In this document: positions 1-12,334 of the stretch, one piece after another
Layout: the number at the start of each line of letters is the position of its first letter
How positions within the stretch are numbered: the stretch's first letter is position 1
DNA from: Cheiracanthium punctorium
Lineage: Eukaryota; Arthropoda; Arachnida; Araneae; Cheiracanthiidae
Direction of reading: 5' to 3'
Length of the DNA: 64,000 nt
Assembly: GCA_038373885.1 (NCBI GenBank)
Contig: JAWZYV010013008.1
Location: forward strand, 434,001 to 498,000
The notes under the pieces: generated by a model
The model's input: only the letters and a program-made list of their open reading frames with translations
Told to the model about the DNA's origin: nothing
The model's database searches: none
Made by a program: the position numbers and the translations under genes

Positions 1-86
1 CACGTCAAGGGTCCTGCACCGGAAAGATATTATATGCTAGTGTTGAACCACTTTTACATTATACCAGTATGTAAATCATAACGATA

Positions 87-141
87 ATATGGGAGCTAGG
101 GGAGGCATAGCCCTTCCTTGTCCATACTTATAGGCACCCAT
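87..141. mobile_element. Degenerate relative of the 73-bp MITE at 57304
   Basis: The stretch GGGGAGGCATAGCCCTTCC, then TTGTCCATA, then GGCACCCATG lines up with the inner part and right end of the miniature element at 57304-57376 (GGGGAAGGGCATGGCCCCTC, CTGTCCATA, ACGCCCATG). The right terminus is recognisable. The left end is eroded and I found no target-site duplication, so the left boundary is a guess. Confidence 0.4.
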
Positions 142-557
142 GTCCATTCTAAAAGTAAATAATAACAGACAACAAAAATAACATTGTAATAAAGAAAATT
201 TGAGAGGTTTGTCTCAGATGTGCTTCAACTGAAATACAAATCAAGATCTTTCTTCTGAAGCACAGAAATGCATATCAAATAAATAAAATATTTCACGAAT
301 TGTAGTTTAATTTTTGAAAATTCTTCATTTATTTTTTGTTTTTTGATGCAAATAATACAAAAGACGCTCAAAATTACTTAAAATTCTTAATTTGCCTCTT
401 TTTCACTAATTTTACAAAAATGCAGATTTTGGTGGTACGATTCGCAAACTGACCTAAAAAAACACTGAATGTCATTAAATATTGGTTTTGTTGAGTGTAG
501 ACGTTCAAAGCAATAACATTTTTTATGAAATAAAACAAGAACCAGGTCTGTAGTAAA

Positions 558-627
558 GCAAATAGTTTATACTAAATGAAGGAAAAACCAGAGCAAATAG
601 TTTATACTAAATGAAGGAAAAACTAGA
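558..627. repeat. Two-copy 35-bp tandem duplication
   Basis: The unit beginning GCAAATAGTTTATACTAAAT occurs at 558 and again at 593, nearly identical and head to tail. No coding content. It looks like a recent local slippage or unequal-exchange duplication. Confidence 0.85.
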
Positions 628-874
628 TATTTTTGGAAAAAAATCGTAATTTTTCAAGAATTCAACCTTGATGCGGCACGGGTTAATATTATGCAATTGA
701 GCTAAAACTTTGCCAATCTCATTTTCTAGTCAATTGGCAACTTTTAGGGGGTGCCCCAAAAAATAACATTAAAAATTTTTTTCCCCATATAACTTGTGAC
801 CACCCTAATCTCCATCTTCCAATTCATCCCTTAGTGCAAAATATTTAATTTTTAAGATAGTAAAATAGATTAGA

Positions 875-1050
875 CAGGTGCGTAGCCAGGGGGGGGGTGA
901 TATCGGGATATATCCCCCCCCGAAATTTTTGGATTAGTGATGAAATTCCGTCTATTTATACACATATAAGTTCATATCACCCCCCCCGAAAAATTTTCCA
1001 GGCGCATATCCCCCCCCCCCCCCCGAAAAATTTTCCTGGCTACGCGCCTG
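875..1050. mobile_element. hAT-like MITE with G/C-run interior
   Basis: Non-autonomous DNA transposon of 176 bp. The left end CAGGTGCGTAGCCAGG and the reverse complement of the right end (CAGGCGCGTAGCCAGG) match at 15 of 16 positions. GATTAGA flanks both sides (868-874 and 1051-1057), giving a 7-bp match, or 8 bp with one mismatch; hAT elements make 8-bp duplications. The inside holds runs of 8-16 G or C next to AAATTTTT blocks and no usable coding sequence. The G runs next to the TIR are shared with the elements at 16901 and 32953. Confidence 0.75.
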
Positions 1051-1819
1051 GATTAGATCATGATCAAACGTCTCAATTTAATGATATTTATGCATCTTAC
1101 TTTTAAGTCAGTGATACTAGTGACAACCAACTATAGATTAGCTATTAAATATGTTTTTGTTCCTTTCTGACCAGTGCCTCAATGATAGATTGCTGTAATA
1201 TTGCGGTGTAGATTTTGACTGCAGCTTTTCAAGATCAGCTACAATATTTAAGCCGAATTTCATTCTTTTATTTGAAATGTAATGTGCACGTCAGCTTTCT
1301 ACCCTTGAAGAGTCCTCCAAAAAGATGTCTCACCTAAAAGACTTTATCGCAAGTTCAGATTAACGGCCTTAACAAACAGCAAATCTTTCTTTTGTTCATT
1401 GTGTGTGTAGGTTTTGACCATTTTTACAATAGTGCCATTTTGGGAACTCTTTGAATTTGTCCTTTCATTTTAGTCTCTATTTCGTGAGTTTTTCGTCGTT
1501 ACCAATATTTCTCTTATGCACTCATTCCTTCCGTTGGGTAATTATTCTAGAGCAGAGTTCACCAGATTAGATTAGTTAGGAGACGTTGCACTCAGTGTTG
1601 CGATTGAGATTTGTCGATTAATTTAAGAACTTAAGCTAATACAATGGATTACATAATAACAAAAACTAGAGGCTTTTGCCAAAAAACATCTGGCAACACT
1701 GTTTGCACTGTATGAGTAATGGCGACTTATATTGAAACTCCAGCAATGACTCGGCTGACACGCTAACGTTTACTAAGGGGTTCCACTCCGATATATTTAA
1801 ACAATTAAAAATTAAATTA

Positions 1820-2289
1820 CAGTAGAACCCCCTATAACACGGGTCCATACAACACGGATCCCTAGAACACGGGGGAAAATTTGCGATCGGGTTCCCCATA
1901 ACACTTTAAAAGAGACTCCTATATCGTCTGCTTTTTCTAATTGTGGTGTAGGTGTAGGTAATTGTGGTGAAAAAGTTCATTCGTATCTGAAAGAACTTAA
2001 GTATGATTTATTTTATTCTATTTCAACTTGAGAAAGAAAACGTTTTATTAAAATAAATCAACAAATCTAAACCGACTTAATTTAGAGGAAGTGCATATCA
2101 CTTATCTCTGGTGCATACGTAGTATCACGTAAGCAGTATTTAAGTGAAATGCGAAATAAATTGCTCAAATAAGATGTGCAGCGGTTGAACAGCGTGGTTT
2201 ACACTCCAGGTGGAGCATAGCTCAGTACCCGTACAACACGGATTCCTATAGCACGGAACGTATCTACCGTGTTATATGGGGGTCTACTG
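1820..2289. mobile_element. pogo-like MITE, TA target site
   Basis: A 470-bp element flanked by TA on both sides (1818-1819 and 2290-2291). Left terminus CAGTAGAACCCCCTATAACA, mirrored at the right end by TGTTATATGGGGGTCTACTG, an inverted repeat of about 24 bp with two or three mismatches. CAGT ends, a TA target and AACCC-type TIRs fit the pogo/Tigger branch of Tc1/mariner. The ACACGG word recurs several times near both ends (about 1838-1875 and 2235-2272), like the subterminal transposase-binding repeats of that branch. No transposase remains inside. Confidence 0.7.
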
Positions 2290-3529
2290 TATAAGATTCA
2301 AATCAATCATTCAATTATACATCCAAATTACTATAAATTCTGTAGTTAGATAAAAATAATCAGCTATTAAAACCGATATACATACTAAAACCTCACGTAA
2401 AAAAATGTTTTAAGGAAAAAAAATGTTTCAAGATTTGTTCGGTTTCCAACTGTCTTAATACGATCAGTTTATGTGCACGACAAAAATTCAATTTCTTCAG
2501 GAATGTTTAATTACACTATCATTATTTTCATGACACGATTAAAAGCACCTCTGGTGAAAAAATGCAGTATAGAAAATGTTATTTTTGTTTACTATTTTTG
2601 AAGGAGCAAATAAAAGTCGCTCACATTTCTATAAAATTCATTTTTAGCATACATACAAAGAATTCATTCGTTATTCTTAACATCTATTCCATTATATCAT
2701 ACATCTTCCGGTAATTATGCAAATTAACGAATCTCCTTCACCGAGTAAAAACACTCTAATTATGAATGTTAAAAATGGTGCAAGAGAGAAATTTCCTCTG
2801 GTGTCTCGGTTTAACGTCTCTAATTTTCTTAAAATATGCGAAAAGCATTTTAAAAGAGAGTCGTTTATTTTAGAGATAAAAAAGTACTCAGTCCCAAAGG
2901 AGGCAGTGAAAATGCTTGAAAGATTACTGTTGTGTGAATGCCCTTTAACATTAATAAAAATATCACGGCTAAAGTTTGAAAGAAGTTATAAAGACCTTTT
3001 ATTTTGCTACTTAAAAAAATGTTGGTAGTAGCTTCTAAGGTTTCTGGACACGCTTGGTGGTTTTTTTTCTAAAAACAGTATAGAAATACGGCAAGCACAT
3101 TTTTTTTGTTTGAATTTAGTAAACTTAAAAAACGTCACAGAAACTTGAAGTAGTATCTTATGATTTATAATAATACCAAAAAACACGCATAATAATTTTC
3201 AAGCAAAGAAGAAAAAATGTACATGAAAAAATATTGAGCTTATTTGATCAAAACTAAACATTGATGTGAGCAGCGAACTTAAACCTCACCTATATATCAT
3301 TGTAAATAAAAATTTCAGAAGCTGTCAAAGAGCATGCTTTATATATATAATATAAACAATCTAGCACACAAAACACTACATTTTAGACAAAATAAAATGC
3401 TTAAAACAAAATATTCACACAAAGTGGATGTGCATTTCTCTCAATTCAACACACATAAAACATGCAGAATAGAAAAATACATAAGCAGAGTTTTATAAAA
3501 ACCAATACTGGAAAATTTGAAGTTGTAAA
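2290..3529. other. Non-coding stretch with one weak ORF
   Basis: AT-rich DNA without a supportable gene. A 103-codon frame at 2717-3028 contains a short segment reminiscent of the second half of a THAP domain (see findings), but the zinc-ligand pattern is incomplete and a frame of this length is expected by chance. Confidence 0.4.
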
Positions 3530-3558
3530 TTGCATGTTAAACTAAGTTTAACATGCAA
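3530..3558. repeat. Perfect 29-bp palindrome
   Basis: Arms of 14 bp (TTGCATGTTAAACT and AGTTTAACATGCAA) meet around one central A with no mismatch. It lies about 250 bp beyond the donor of the shared exon, inside the next intron of the minus-strand gene. It could be a cruciform-forming sequence or a dimeric transcription-factor site; nothing in the sequence decides. Confidence 0.8.
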
Positions 3559-3802
3559 GAAGAGTTAAAAACATATCATTGTACGTTAAAAAACTGAATG
3601 TTATTATAAAATAAGAATTTGTAAGTTTATGTTTACGCTTTTTAGAATTTTAAGACTCGTATTTTTACTATCTCTCATTTTCTTTTTCAACAATTTACAA
3701 TATTTCCTTTAAACAACTGAACAGCTAAAATCTGAAACTATCCATAAAACACGAACTGCATTCCTTATTTAAAAATTACAAATACAAATAATTAGTACAT
3801 AC

Positions 3803-3887
3803 CTCGATTTGCTTAAAAGAGCTGCATAAGAATCGATTAAAATTGTGTTAGTTGATTCACTTAAAGGATGTGTCACACGAGGGGGAT
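3803..3887 (-). CDS. Shared internal coding exon of an unidentified gene
   Basis: On the minus strand, a pyrimidine-rich tract ending TTTCTTGTAGGCAG precedes the exon and CGAG|GTATGT follows it, both good GT-AG sites. Of the three frames only one is open over all 85 bp; the other two hit TGA. That frame needs one base from the previous exon, and both candidate first exons (28498-28624 and 12295-12334) supply a G, making GAT (Asp). The peptide reads DPPRVTHPLSESTN, then TILIDSYAALLSKS, and ends in phase 2, so the gene continues leftward out of the window. No domain is recognisable; the segment is Ser/Thr-rich, then slightly amphipathic. The function is unknown to me. Confidence 0.62.
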
Positions 3888-5784
3888 CTGCCTACAAGAA
3901 ACGATGTTGTGTGGGGAGAGAGTTTCATAAAAAAGGTACAGCCTGTATTCACTAACATCATCATAAAACTCCTTTAAAATTATTTGTCGGGATAAATAGG
4001 CAAGTTGTTTAGCGAAATAATTAGTTAAAAAAAGACATTCCATTTAGAGCAATAGCCATGCTTGACCGAATTTATGGTATGTGACTCGGTGAATTTTTTT
4101 TATTTTCCATAGATATTTTTATTTTGTTTAGAATTTATAACTAACCATTTGTGGTCATTCGACTAAGAAGTATTTTTGGAAGACTTGTTAAGGTATATTG
4201 TCGAAAAAAGTCATACATTAAAAAGATAAAGCAGCAGTTTTAGATATTTTCTTGATAATGAAACTAAATAATAACACGGTTCAAATTTGATGGAAATTTT
4301 AGACAATGTAACGCAGAAAAAGAATTTTATAGTTTTAAAATGGGCAACGTATGCTAAAATTATTTACGTTTAAAAACCAAACTTTTTAGTTTTCTGTTTC
4401 AATGTTTAAAAATTGCCTTGTTTTAAAAACATTTACATTCATTACTACCAAATTAAGAGTTAGAAATTTATATATCAGTCTGCAATAACTCTTCATTTGA
4501 AAACTGAACGACAGCATCAATGTTTTAAACATCTTTTCTTTGAAAAGTGAGTGTGATTTATATGATGATTAATATATGATGAGTAGGGGGATTTATATGA
4601 CGATATGGTGATTTTTATGTGTGATTCTTTATGAATGTGATATATCTGACGTAGGAATTTCTAATTTATCCTTCTAATACCATCTTTCTTCTCTGGCAGA
4701 TCACCCTCGAGTGACTTGATTTGCATACAAAAAACAGCTTACAACATACTTACACTATATAACAATTCAAATAAGAAAAAGCAAATACATCTTAAATATT
4801 ATTTTTAACTATAAAGAATGAATAATTGCGCTGAAATTTTATGTTTGATTTTTTAATAGCATCATAAAGACTTCTTTTTATATCATAATTTTTTTTCGCA
4901 TGGATGTTTTATAACTTTCAAGCAAAATTAGTGTGAAAACTGGAAAAAATACCCTAAAAACATGCCTTTTATAGGTTTAATATTTGGCAGAGTTATTTGG
5001 ATGCAAAAATGGAGTATCCAGGAAAATATATGCACAGTTTTAAGGACTAATTACTTGAAAGGAAATGAACGCAAATATTATATTAGAAAATCAGTGATTA
5101 TTTCAATAATCTAAAATAAATTTTGGTATTTTTTTAAAAAGTGAATCAGAATTATTACATACCAGTCATTAAAATTTGAACTAATACAACATAATCATGA
5201 TTATTATTGAAAGCAATGCATAAACAAAAATATGGAAGAAGAAACTATTACACATATTTGTTACAGTGACTAATGAATTTTCATTCCTTTTTTGAAAACT
5301 TAAAAAAAAAAAAAACATTTCAACGTACTCAAGAAAGTTTCATTTAGCCAATTTTACAATTTCACGTCATGTCTATCGAGTAACCCAGCACTTTTCAATT
5401 ATAGTATGAAGCCTTTCAAGTTTCCAGAACTTTTTAGAAAATTTTAGAACTTTTTCGTATTCTTGTTTTTCAAACGGATAGTCACGAATGATTTCAATAA
5501 TTGTTGTAACTAGAGAGTGGGTCCAAGAAAATAACGAAGGAAGAATCTGCAATCCCCATGAGACTTACCAGCAAGATAGGAATATTTTTCGGGGAAGAAA
5601 AAATAATATTATATTGATCTGAGCTAGGCACCACTGACTTTTCAGAGAACACGATCCCGTCCAATAAGGTGTGAAGGAAATAATTCACCGACTATATTCG
5701 ACGAATGTTTTCGGTATAAGGTTACTATTCAATTTCTGAAAAAAAAATTCCTGACTTTTTCGAGTTTTCGTAAGCTGTTTTTTG

Positions 5785-5810
5785 AAAAAAAAAAAAAAAA
5801 AAAAAAAAAA
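5785..5810. repeat. Poly-A tract, 26 bp
   Basis: An uninterrupted run of A. No retroelement body was recognisable immediately upstream, so it may be simple sequence rather than a SINE or LINE tail. Confidence 0.9.
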
Positions 5811-7995
5811 TCAGACTGTCGATATTATCTATGTTGCGGCTGAAAGTTGCCATTTTAGTTAAACCTGACTATCAAATAGCATATATACTGTCAAAAATAG
5901 TATTGTTTTGCAAAATTAATCACTTTATGTATCTGCAGAGTCATGCAAGAACAAATATGGAAACACGCAACAGTACATAAAACCCACTTTCTTTTACAAA
6001 ACTCGTGGTCAGTAGTTTGCACTAGAGCTTGACATAAACTGATCTACTAGAGACTGAGGATCTATTTCACTAATTACATTTTCACAGCTTCTTTTAATAT
6101 AACTCTAAAGAAGTCTCAAAGAATCAACGTAAAATAAAGAAAAAATGAAGAATCCTTTATAAAATATGTATATAGCTTCGAATTATCTTCTCCGTTTTTG
6201 CCGCAAATTATAATTTTCCCAGATTTTTCTTTTTGTTCCCTGATTTCTGTTGTATAATATTCCTACTACAGTAACAAAATATTGGGTGTTATTTATATGA
6301 GTGATTATATTTTGAAAATGAACCTCCAATCATCTATAACTGTGACGGTAAGTAAAGGATACACACTAGGCATATGCATATATTTTTGGTCTTTCTATAG
6401 CTTACCAAAAAAGTATTGGTACAAATCGGATACTTGGGCTAACATTTAGCTCCTATTGTGCAAGACAATATTGGGTCGCGATTTTCGGCAAAAAATAATG
6501 TTGTTTAGAAACTTAGCATTAAATCATCAGTGTACAGTGGAAGCAGTTTGGTCTAAAAATATCAAGAAAAAAAATTATCCCGGATGTTTATAAAACACAC
6601 TTTTAAAAGAACATCTTTTGAGAGAGATTTATCGAAATATTTAATATCAAAATAGCAAGTTTTTATGCATTAAAAATAGAGCAACATATTTTCAAATGAG
6701 ACAAACATGGAACACATCTTTTGTTTGCGAAAATTTTCATGTAATCCCAATTATTTTAAATACATGGTAACTATACAGAGAGTTGCGTTCTTTCTCTTCC
6801 TATACACATTTTCTGGGTGAGCACAACGTGTATTTCCCATTCATGGAGCCGATAACAAAAGCCAATACACCTAAGCCCTTGTCACAGACAGGGTGACACA
6901 ACGTCACGGTTTATAATCAGAGTTCGTTGTTCGAAAATACATGGAGCGAGAAAAATCATATGAATTCTGCCAGCAGTGCGTGCAAGAGATAAATAGAAAT
7001 CATTTGAAAATGCTCAAAAAACATCTGATCTTTCGCACTGTTTAACGAGTGATTAAGTACTTTTAAACGTTTAATAAGTTTGCCTGAGCGAATGTAGGCG
7101 TTCATCAAGGTATATTTCTCGTGCTAGTTATGGCAATTTATGCACGACATGAAACAGTTAAGTTTGGTATTCATCAATACAGAAAACACTCTTTTTTACA
7201 CTTTTGAAAAGGAAAATTAATTTTCGTATGCTCTATCTACGTACTGAGATCGATCGGGCCGATACCCAAAGCAGGGAAGCAATTCTGGCCACAGAAAGGA
7301 AATCTCCGCCAATGTGTTTGTGCAACAATGGAAATGTGGTGCTCAAAGAGACGGGAAATTTTCAAATTCACCATCGCTTGATATTTGCTGCCCAAACTGC
7401 CAAATTGGTAGTGTCTTCCTATAATTCACTCGAAATTCGAGTGAAAGATCCTGTTAAAGTGTGCTTTAGTAAAAACGAAGTACGTAGAACGGTACGGAAT
7501 AGTATTCTGTACTTAAAGATTATATTAATAGAAGAGCATATATTTTTTAAACGAAAACAATGACCCAGGAGACTTCAGAATGATCATCGTTGATAATTTA
7601 TGCAGCTGAAAACTAAAATGCAGGATTTCAAGTAATTTCGCAAAGCGGTGCTGTATAATTTATAAGCAATAGACTTTTGCTGAATGAAAAATGACGCATT
7701 TCTCTTCTTTACTAATTTGCTTTTATTTTTTATTTTTAGTTATGTAATTCGTGTAACTGAGAAAGAACAATGATTATGAAAAATATTTCATGTAGTTTGA
7801 AAAATGGTAGACTAATTTTTAAATTATTCATTTAATTTATAACTTATTGTAAAAGTAAATTAAAAGTACACTGCAATATTAAAAATAATATTGAACTCTT
7901 AATTTTTTTATTCTGTAGGGGAAAAAAGTAAAAAAAAATAGTCTTGCAAATGTTGTAGAATTTTTATTATTTTGTAAAGAGGTAAATAATAACAA

Positions 7996-8020
7996 TAATA
8001 ATAATAATAATAATAATATA
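7996..8020. repeat. (AAT)n microsatellite
   Basis: About eight AAT/ATA triplet units in a row inside the intron. Confidence 0.85.
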
Positions 8021-11000
8021 TCCAATCAAAATAAACATTCAATGTCAATGCCACTAAACGTCTAGCAACCAATAGTAAATGAAACCGTAAAATAATAAAT
8101 ACTGGTTTAAAAAGATTCAATTAAAATTACTTTCAGCTAAAAAGTCCTATGTAAGTAAAAGAAAAAAAATTGCTAATTACAAAATAGCATTTAAAAAATT
8201 TAATTTCATTTCAATGAGATTTTTTTAAAATTATAATTTGGGTTACACAGAAATTGATGTATTTGCATAACATAAGTGAAAGTTTAATTTACGGAAATTG
8301 AATAAAATATACTTTACGATCATTTTGTCTTATCTCGAATCAGTTGAATCAAAGCAATACATTTTAGTCAAATTTCAATAATTTTTGTCAGTATAAAAAT
8401 TTCATGTTTTACTGATTGCATTAAGCTAATATATTGATCAAAATATAAGTAGTTTACAGAAACAAGACAAAATATAAACTTCTTTTAAATCTAAATTTAC
8501 GGGAAAAAATAGTTTTGGATAATTAGGAAAGTTGAATCTGTTAACAGCAAATGTTCCAAGTTAATGCAAGAGATTTTACGGCCATTTCTTCTTAATACAA
8601 AATAATTGAAAAGGAATGCAAATAGCTGTTAACATTTTTAAGGAACTCAAGAAATTTTACGGTCTTCTAATTTCTAAAAGAAATTTCTAAATTCGATTTC
8701 ATTGGGTCACTAAATTCTGTCTGATTACAGTATTTGAATTCCTGTATATTTTGTATACACTGAATATATACAGCATTGAGAAATACACAAATAAAATATT
8801 TTTCGAAATAAACACATCATCGAAAAAAATGCAGTAAGCTAGTGGAGATAATTATATGTTCTTTTACGGCAAAGTATTAAAAAAGAAGGAAAAACAGTAT
8901 AATCTTGATTTGCGAATTTCGCGAAAACATTTATTGCTTTCGGAATTCAAGATAAATTCCTTTCGTTTACCGTGATATTGAAAATTTAATTTGCCGGATC
9001 TAGATGTATTGAATTTATTCACATTTTATCTCCTAGGAAATGAGCTAAATTAAATACTGCGTACTTGACTCGATTTTTTTTTCTCATTTGTGTGAACTTA
9101 TTTCTAGATTATTACAAGATTTCTGTTAAGTATAAAAATCCTCGGAAGTTCAACCGGGAATTTTAAGTAAGTGCCGAAGCAATATAAAGTACTCCTAAAT
9201 CTGTATTCTGTAAAAAAGGAGCAGTACTGGCACTTTTTAATCAGTTTTATAAAAAGAGAAAATAATTTCCTGTCGGTAGATAACAAATGTGAAGTTAATC
9301 TTCTCGAAGTTAATGTAAGTGTAGTTTCGATTTCATATTTTTTATTCGGATTAAATGAAATATGTGTAGTTATGCGCATTTATCAGTGCTTTTTGTGAAT
9401 TAAAAAAGTACCACTTACAAGTTTTCTTTTTAATGTATGTTTCATCTAATTGAACTTACCAAATAAAATCAGGAAAAAAAATGAATAGCTTTGTCCCTCG
9501 AAATGACATTTTCTCTTACAATTTTCATAAAAAAAATTTATCCTTTCCCTTTAGCGTTACGTGGATAAATATTATTTTTATCTCACCTGTGAAAAAAAAA
9601 AAATAAACCTATCTAGAAAATCTAGAAAATTGTTAGGTTATGTGCTGATTCGAAAGAAGGGAGTAACTACTATTAGCACAACACATAAAAGTTTTATTGC
9701 TGTTTCCCACTCTGATTCCTAATGATGTACTATGGAGAAAAAGAGCTCTGGGTTTAAGAATTAGTAAACGAGCTTCATTATCAATAATGGAATTTGGTAA
9801 TGCCAGGTTCAATGTTAAGATTATGCAAAAACTTATGCGTGCGTTATCTGTAAATTGCTATTTGGAACGGTTTGGTGCAAGTGGCGTAGTGGGAGATGTC
9901 TGAAACATTAGGAAAAGGAAAAGAGTCAGTCAAGAAATTACTTTATTTAGGTTTTTAAATGACTGATTATAACCAAAATTCAGTTTGTGTGTGCTGTTTT
10001 AAAATTCCAAAGTGTTTCTATGATTGTTTTTAGCTTTTCGTGGTAAAACCTACGAGCCTTTATTATCACTCGTTTTAGATTTCAATTTTAGTTTCTGTTT
10101 CGATTTTAATTTTAGGAATTTGAAGTGAATGCAAATATATAATTCTAAATATATATAATATAGAATTAATAAAAATTGATATATCTGTTAAAAACTCTGC
10201 AAAGGGACTGTAAAAATCTAATCGTCAAAACAAATTACTTATGTAAAAATAAAAATTCTTAAAATTCTAAAATGTAGATGGTAGAAATAGAATATTAACT
10301 TAAAAAAAAAAAAGAAAATTACATTTTTCTTCAGAAAAATAAACACAAAAGACGTAAGTTAAAAAAAATAGAAAAAGGTGAGACAGGCTGTCTATTTTTA
10401 AAATTTTAACGTTAACAGACGAGCCTACCAACTAAACTAACACTATAAAAGAACAATTTTTACACTCCCAACAATAAATTTTGAACCGTACATTACCCTC
10501 CCCCGGCCCGAAAAAATTACGAACCTGAGCAATATGTTAATATTTGAGTACTAATTGTCACAAAAAAAAGCTTTATGGATCTATGCTTATAGTTAAATAT
10601 TTCAGAAGTTCATTATAATTTCATTATTACTAATTATATTGCAAAATATTTGCACTCATAAATGGAAATACATTGACGAACTAGAAAATACCGGAGTGGA
10701 AAAAATGCAACTTATTTTCAAATGGCCAATTATTCTTACAGATATATGATGTAGATATAGCATGCTAAACTTTATTCAGACGAACTATCTCTGCTTCACG
10801 AATTCTTTAATTCTTTACGTATGTTAAATAAAGGTAGTAGTGCTGACCTCTGGTTTTATGTAATACGATCTACTCACCTAACGTGATATAATTTACGGTT
10901 ACATAATAAGCACTTTAAAATCAAAATTAAACGTCTCTTACGCAGCAGTTCAAGTATGCAAGATCGTTAGAAACTTTTTACAAAATAGATGAATACCTGT

Positions 11001-11606
11001 TTAAACAAGACACTATATTTATTTTAAGGAAATATATGTGTGGGCATATTTATTTTTAATAGAAATTATTTAATAAAAATGTGATAATTTTGAACATTTA
11101 AAATTGATACAATTTGTTTTAAAATATTTTCTTATCTATAATGCACAAGTAAAAATACATTATTTTTTAAAAGAAGTTTCAATCAAAAGAAATCGCAAGC
11201 GTATTATGTAGACTAGCAGAAACAAACATGCAAACTATGCAAATTCTTTTTGAAATCCTTTGCGCTAAAATATAAATTACTAATTATTCAAAATCGAGTT
11301 TTAAAATATTTTGTATTTTTATATGCAAATTTAATCTTTTATGACCCAATTACTATTTAAACTGATTTTTACTCGATGCACCTTCTCGATATAATGGTTA
11401 AGTGTAACCCCTCCACGTTTAAATCCCATCGCAATTAAAATATTTTTTTTTTCTTTATTGAAATACTACATTTTCTTTTTAAAAAAGATTAACAAACCTT
11501 AATACTTTGGGTTACAGTGCTTGGTTTAGATGACTGAAAAAATATTGACTTCATTCGAAATCATATGCATTTGTTGCGCGTCAGCTCAAGTATTAAAAAG
11601 CATATA

Positions 11607-11956
11607 CCGTGTTTACTCGCATAATAGTCGCACGCCCGATTTGAAGCAGAAAAAATTGTCAAAATATTTTCCGCGCATAAAAGTCGCAGTCATATGTTTG
11701 ACTCTCATTTATGTTTAGAAAAATATTTCTGTAAAAAGAAAAGTGTTTCTTTTTTGTGTACAATTGAAGAAAAGATTATTTAATAAGGCAGATAAATTGC
11801 AAACAGTTGGTAAGTTAGTTATTTTATTATAATACCAGTAGTGTTTTAGAATTAGTGTACAATATTATGTAGTAGATTTCCCCGCGTAATAGTCGCACCT
11901 AGACTTTCATCATGAAAAAGTGGCAAAATGTGCGACTATTACGCGAGTAAACACGG
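11607..11956. mobile_element. TA-target MITE with CCGTGTTTACTCGC ends
   Basis: A 350-bp element flanked by TA (11605-11606 and 11957-11958). The left end CCGTGTTTACTCGCATAATA and the right end TATTACGCGAGTAAACACGG form an inverted repeat of about 28 bp with one mismatch. The unit CGCRTAATAGTCGCAC recurs inside, including a direct copy near 11885 and a diverged copy near 11670. There is no transposase, so it is non-autonomous. The TA duplication indicates the Tc1/mariner/pogo superfamily. It sits about 340 bp beyond the donor of alternative first exon B, in its intron. Confidence 0.75.
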
Positions 11957-12294
11957 TAAGAGAACTGCTATCTTACCTATAATAAATACATTTCGTAACT
12001 AATACATTGTATTAAAATGACGATTCATTTACTTTAAAATGCTTTGTGCTAAGTTTATAATAAGACTGGAGCAATTTATTGAAATATCATATTTTAGATG
12101 TATACTATCTCGTTTAAAAACGCCACACAAGGTAAAACCGTTCGGACTTAAAATACTATTTCAATTACTACAAAAATGAATTTAACTGTAAACTAATAAT
12201 TCATAAACAAGGAAAATAAAGGAAAAATAGCAGCTCTATGCCTCGAATTACTCAGCGCTTGACTTATCCGAAAACTGAGAAAAGATTAATTTAC

Positions 12295-12334
12295 CTTTGC
12301 TTTTAAAGCGTATCCATAAAAATGCAGTCCTCAT
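12295..12334 (-). CDS. Alternative first coding exon B
   Basis: On the minus strand an ATG at 12334 opens MRTAFLWIRFKSK and runs into AGCAAAG|GTAAAT, a good donor, ending in phase 1. Joining to the exon at 3887 gives ...FKSK-D-PPRVTHPL with no stop. An in-frame TAG lies about 60 bp before the ATG and no other in-frame ATG intervenes, so the start is plausible. The coding part is only 13 codons plus one base, so confidence rests on the donor, the phase match and the promoter-like block just upstream. The N-terminus is short, hydrophobic and basic, unlike the acidic alternative N-terminus at 28.5 kb, and could alter targeting; that is inference. Confidence 0.45.

Larger units (their letters stand above)
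3888..11606 (-). other. Intron of the minus-strand gene (part), no genes seen
   Basis: Inferred intron between the shared exon and both alternative first exons. It is AT-rich with poly-A and (AAT)n tracts. The longest frame, 119 codons on the plus strand at 7204-7563, matches no family I know and has a length expected by chance at this base composition in 64 kb. I see no splice-flanked open segment here. Confidence 0.45.

Noticed and set aside
7204..7563. 119-codon plus-strand frame
   Set aside because: No recognisable family and no splice context. By a rough stop-codon estimate about one frame this long is expected by chance in 64 kb at this composition.
9697..9903. 68-codon frame with transposase-like feel (LGLRISKRASLSIMEF)
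   Set aside because: No motif could be named and there are no flanking inverted repeats.
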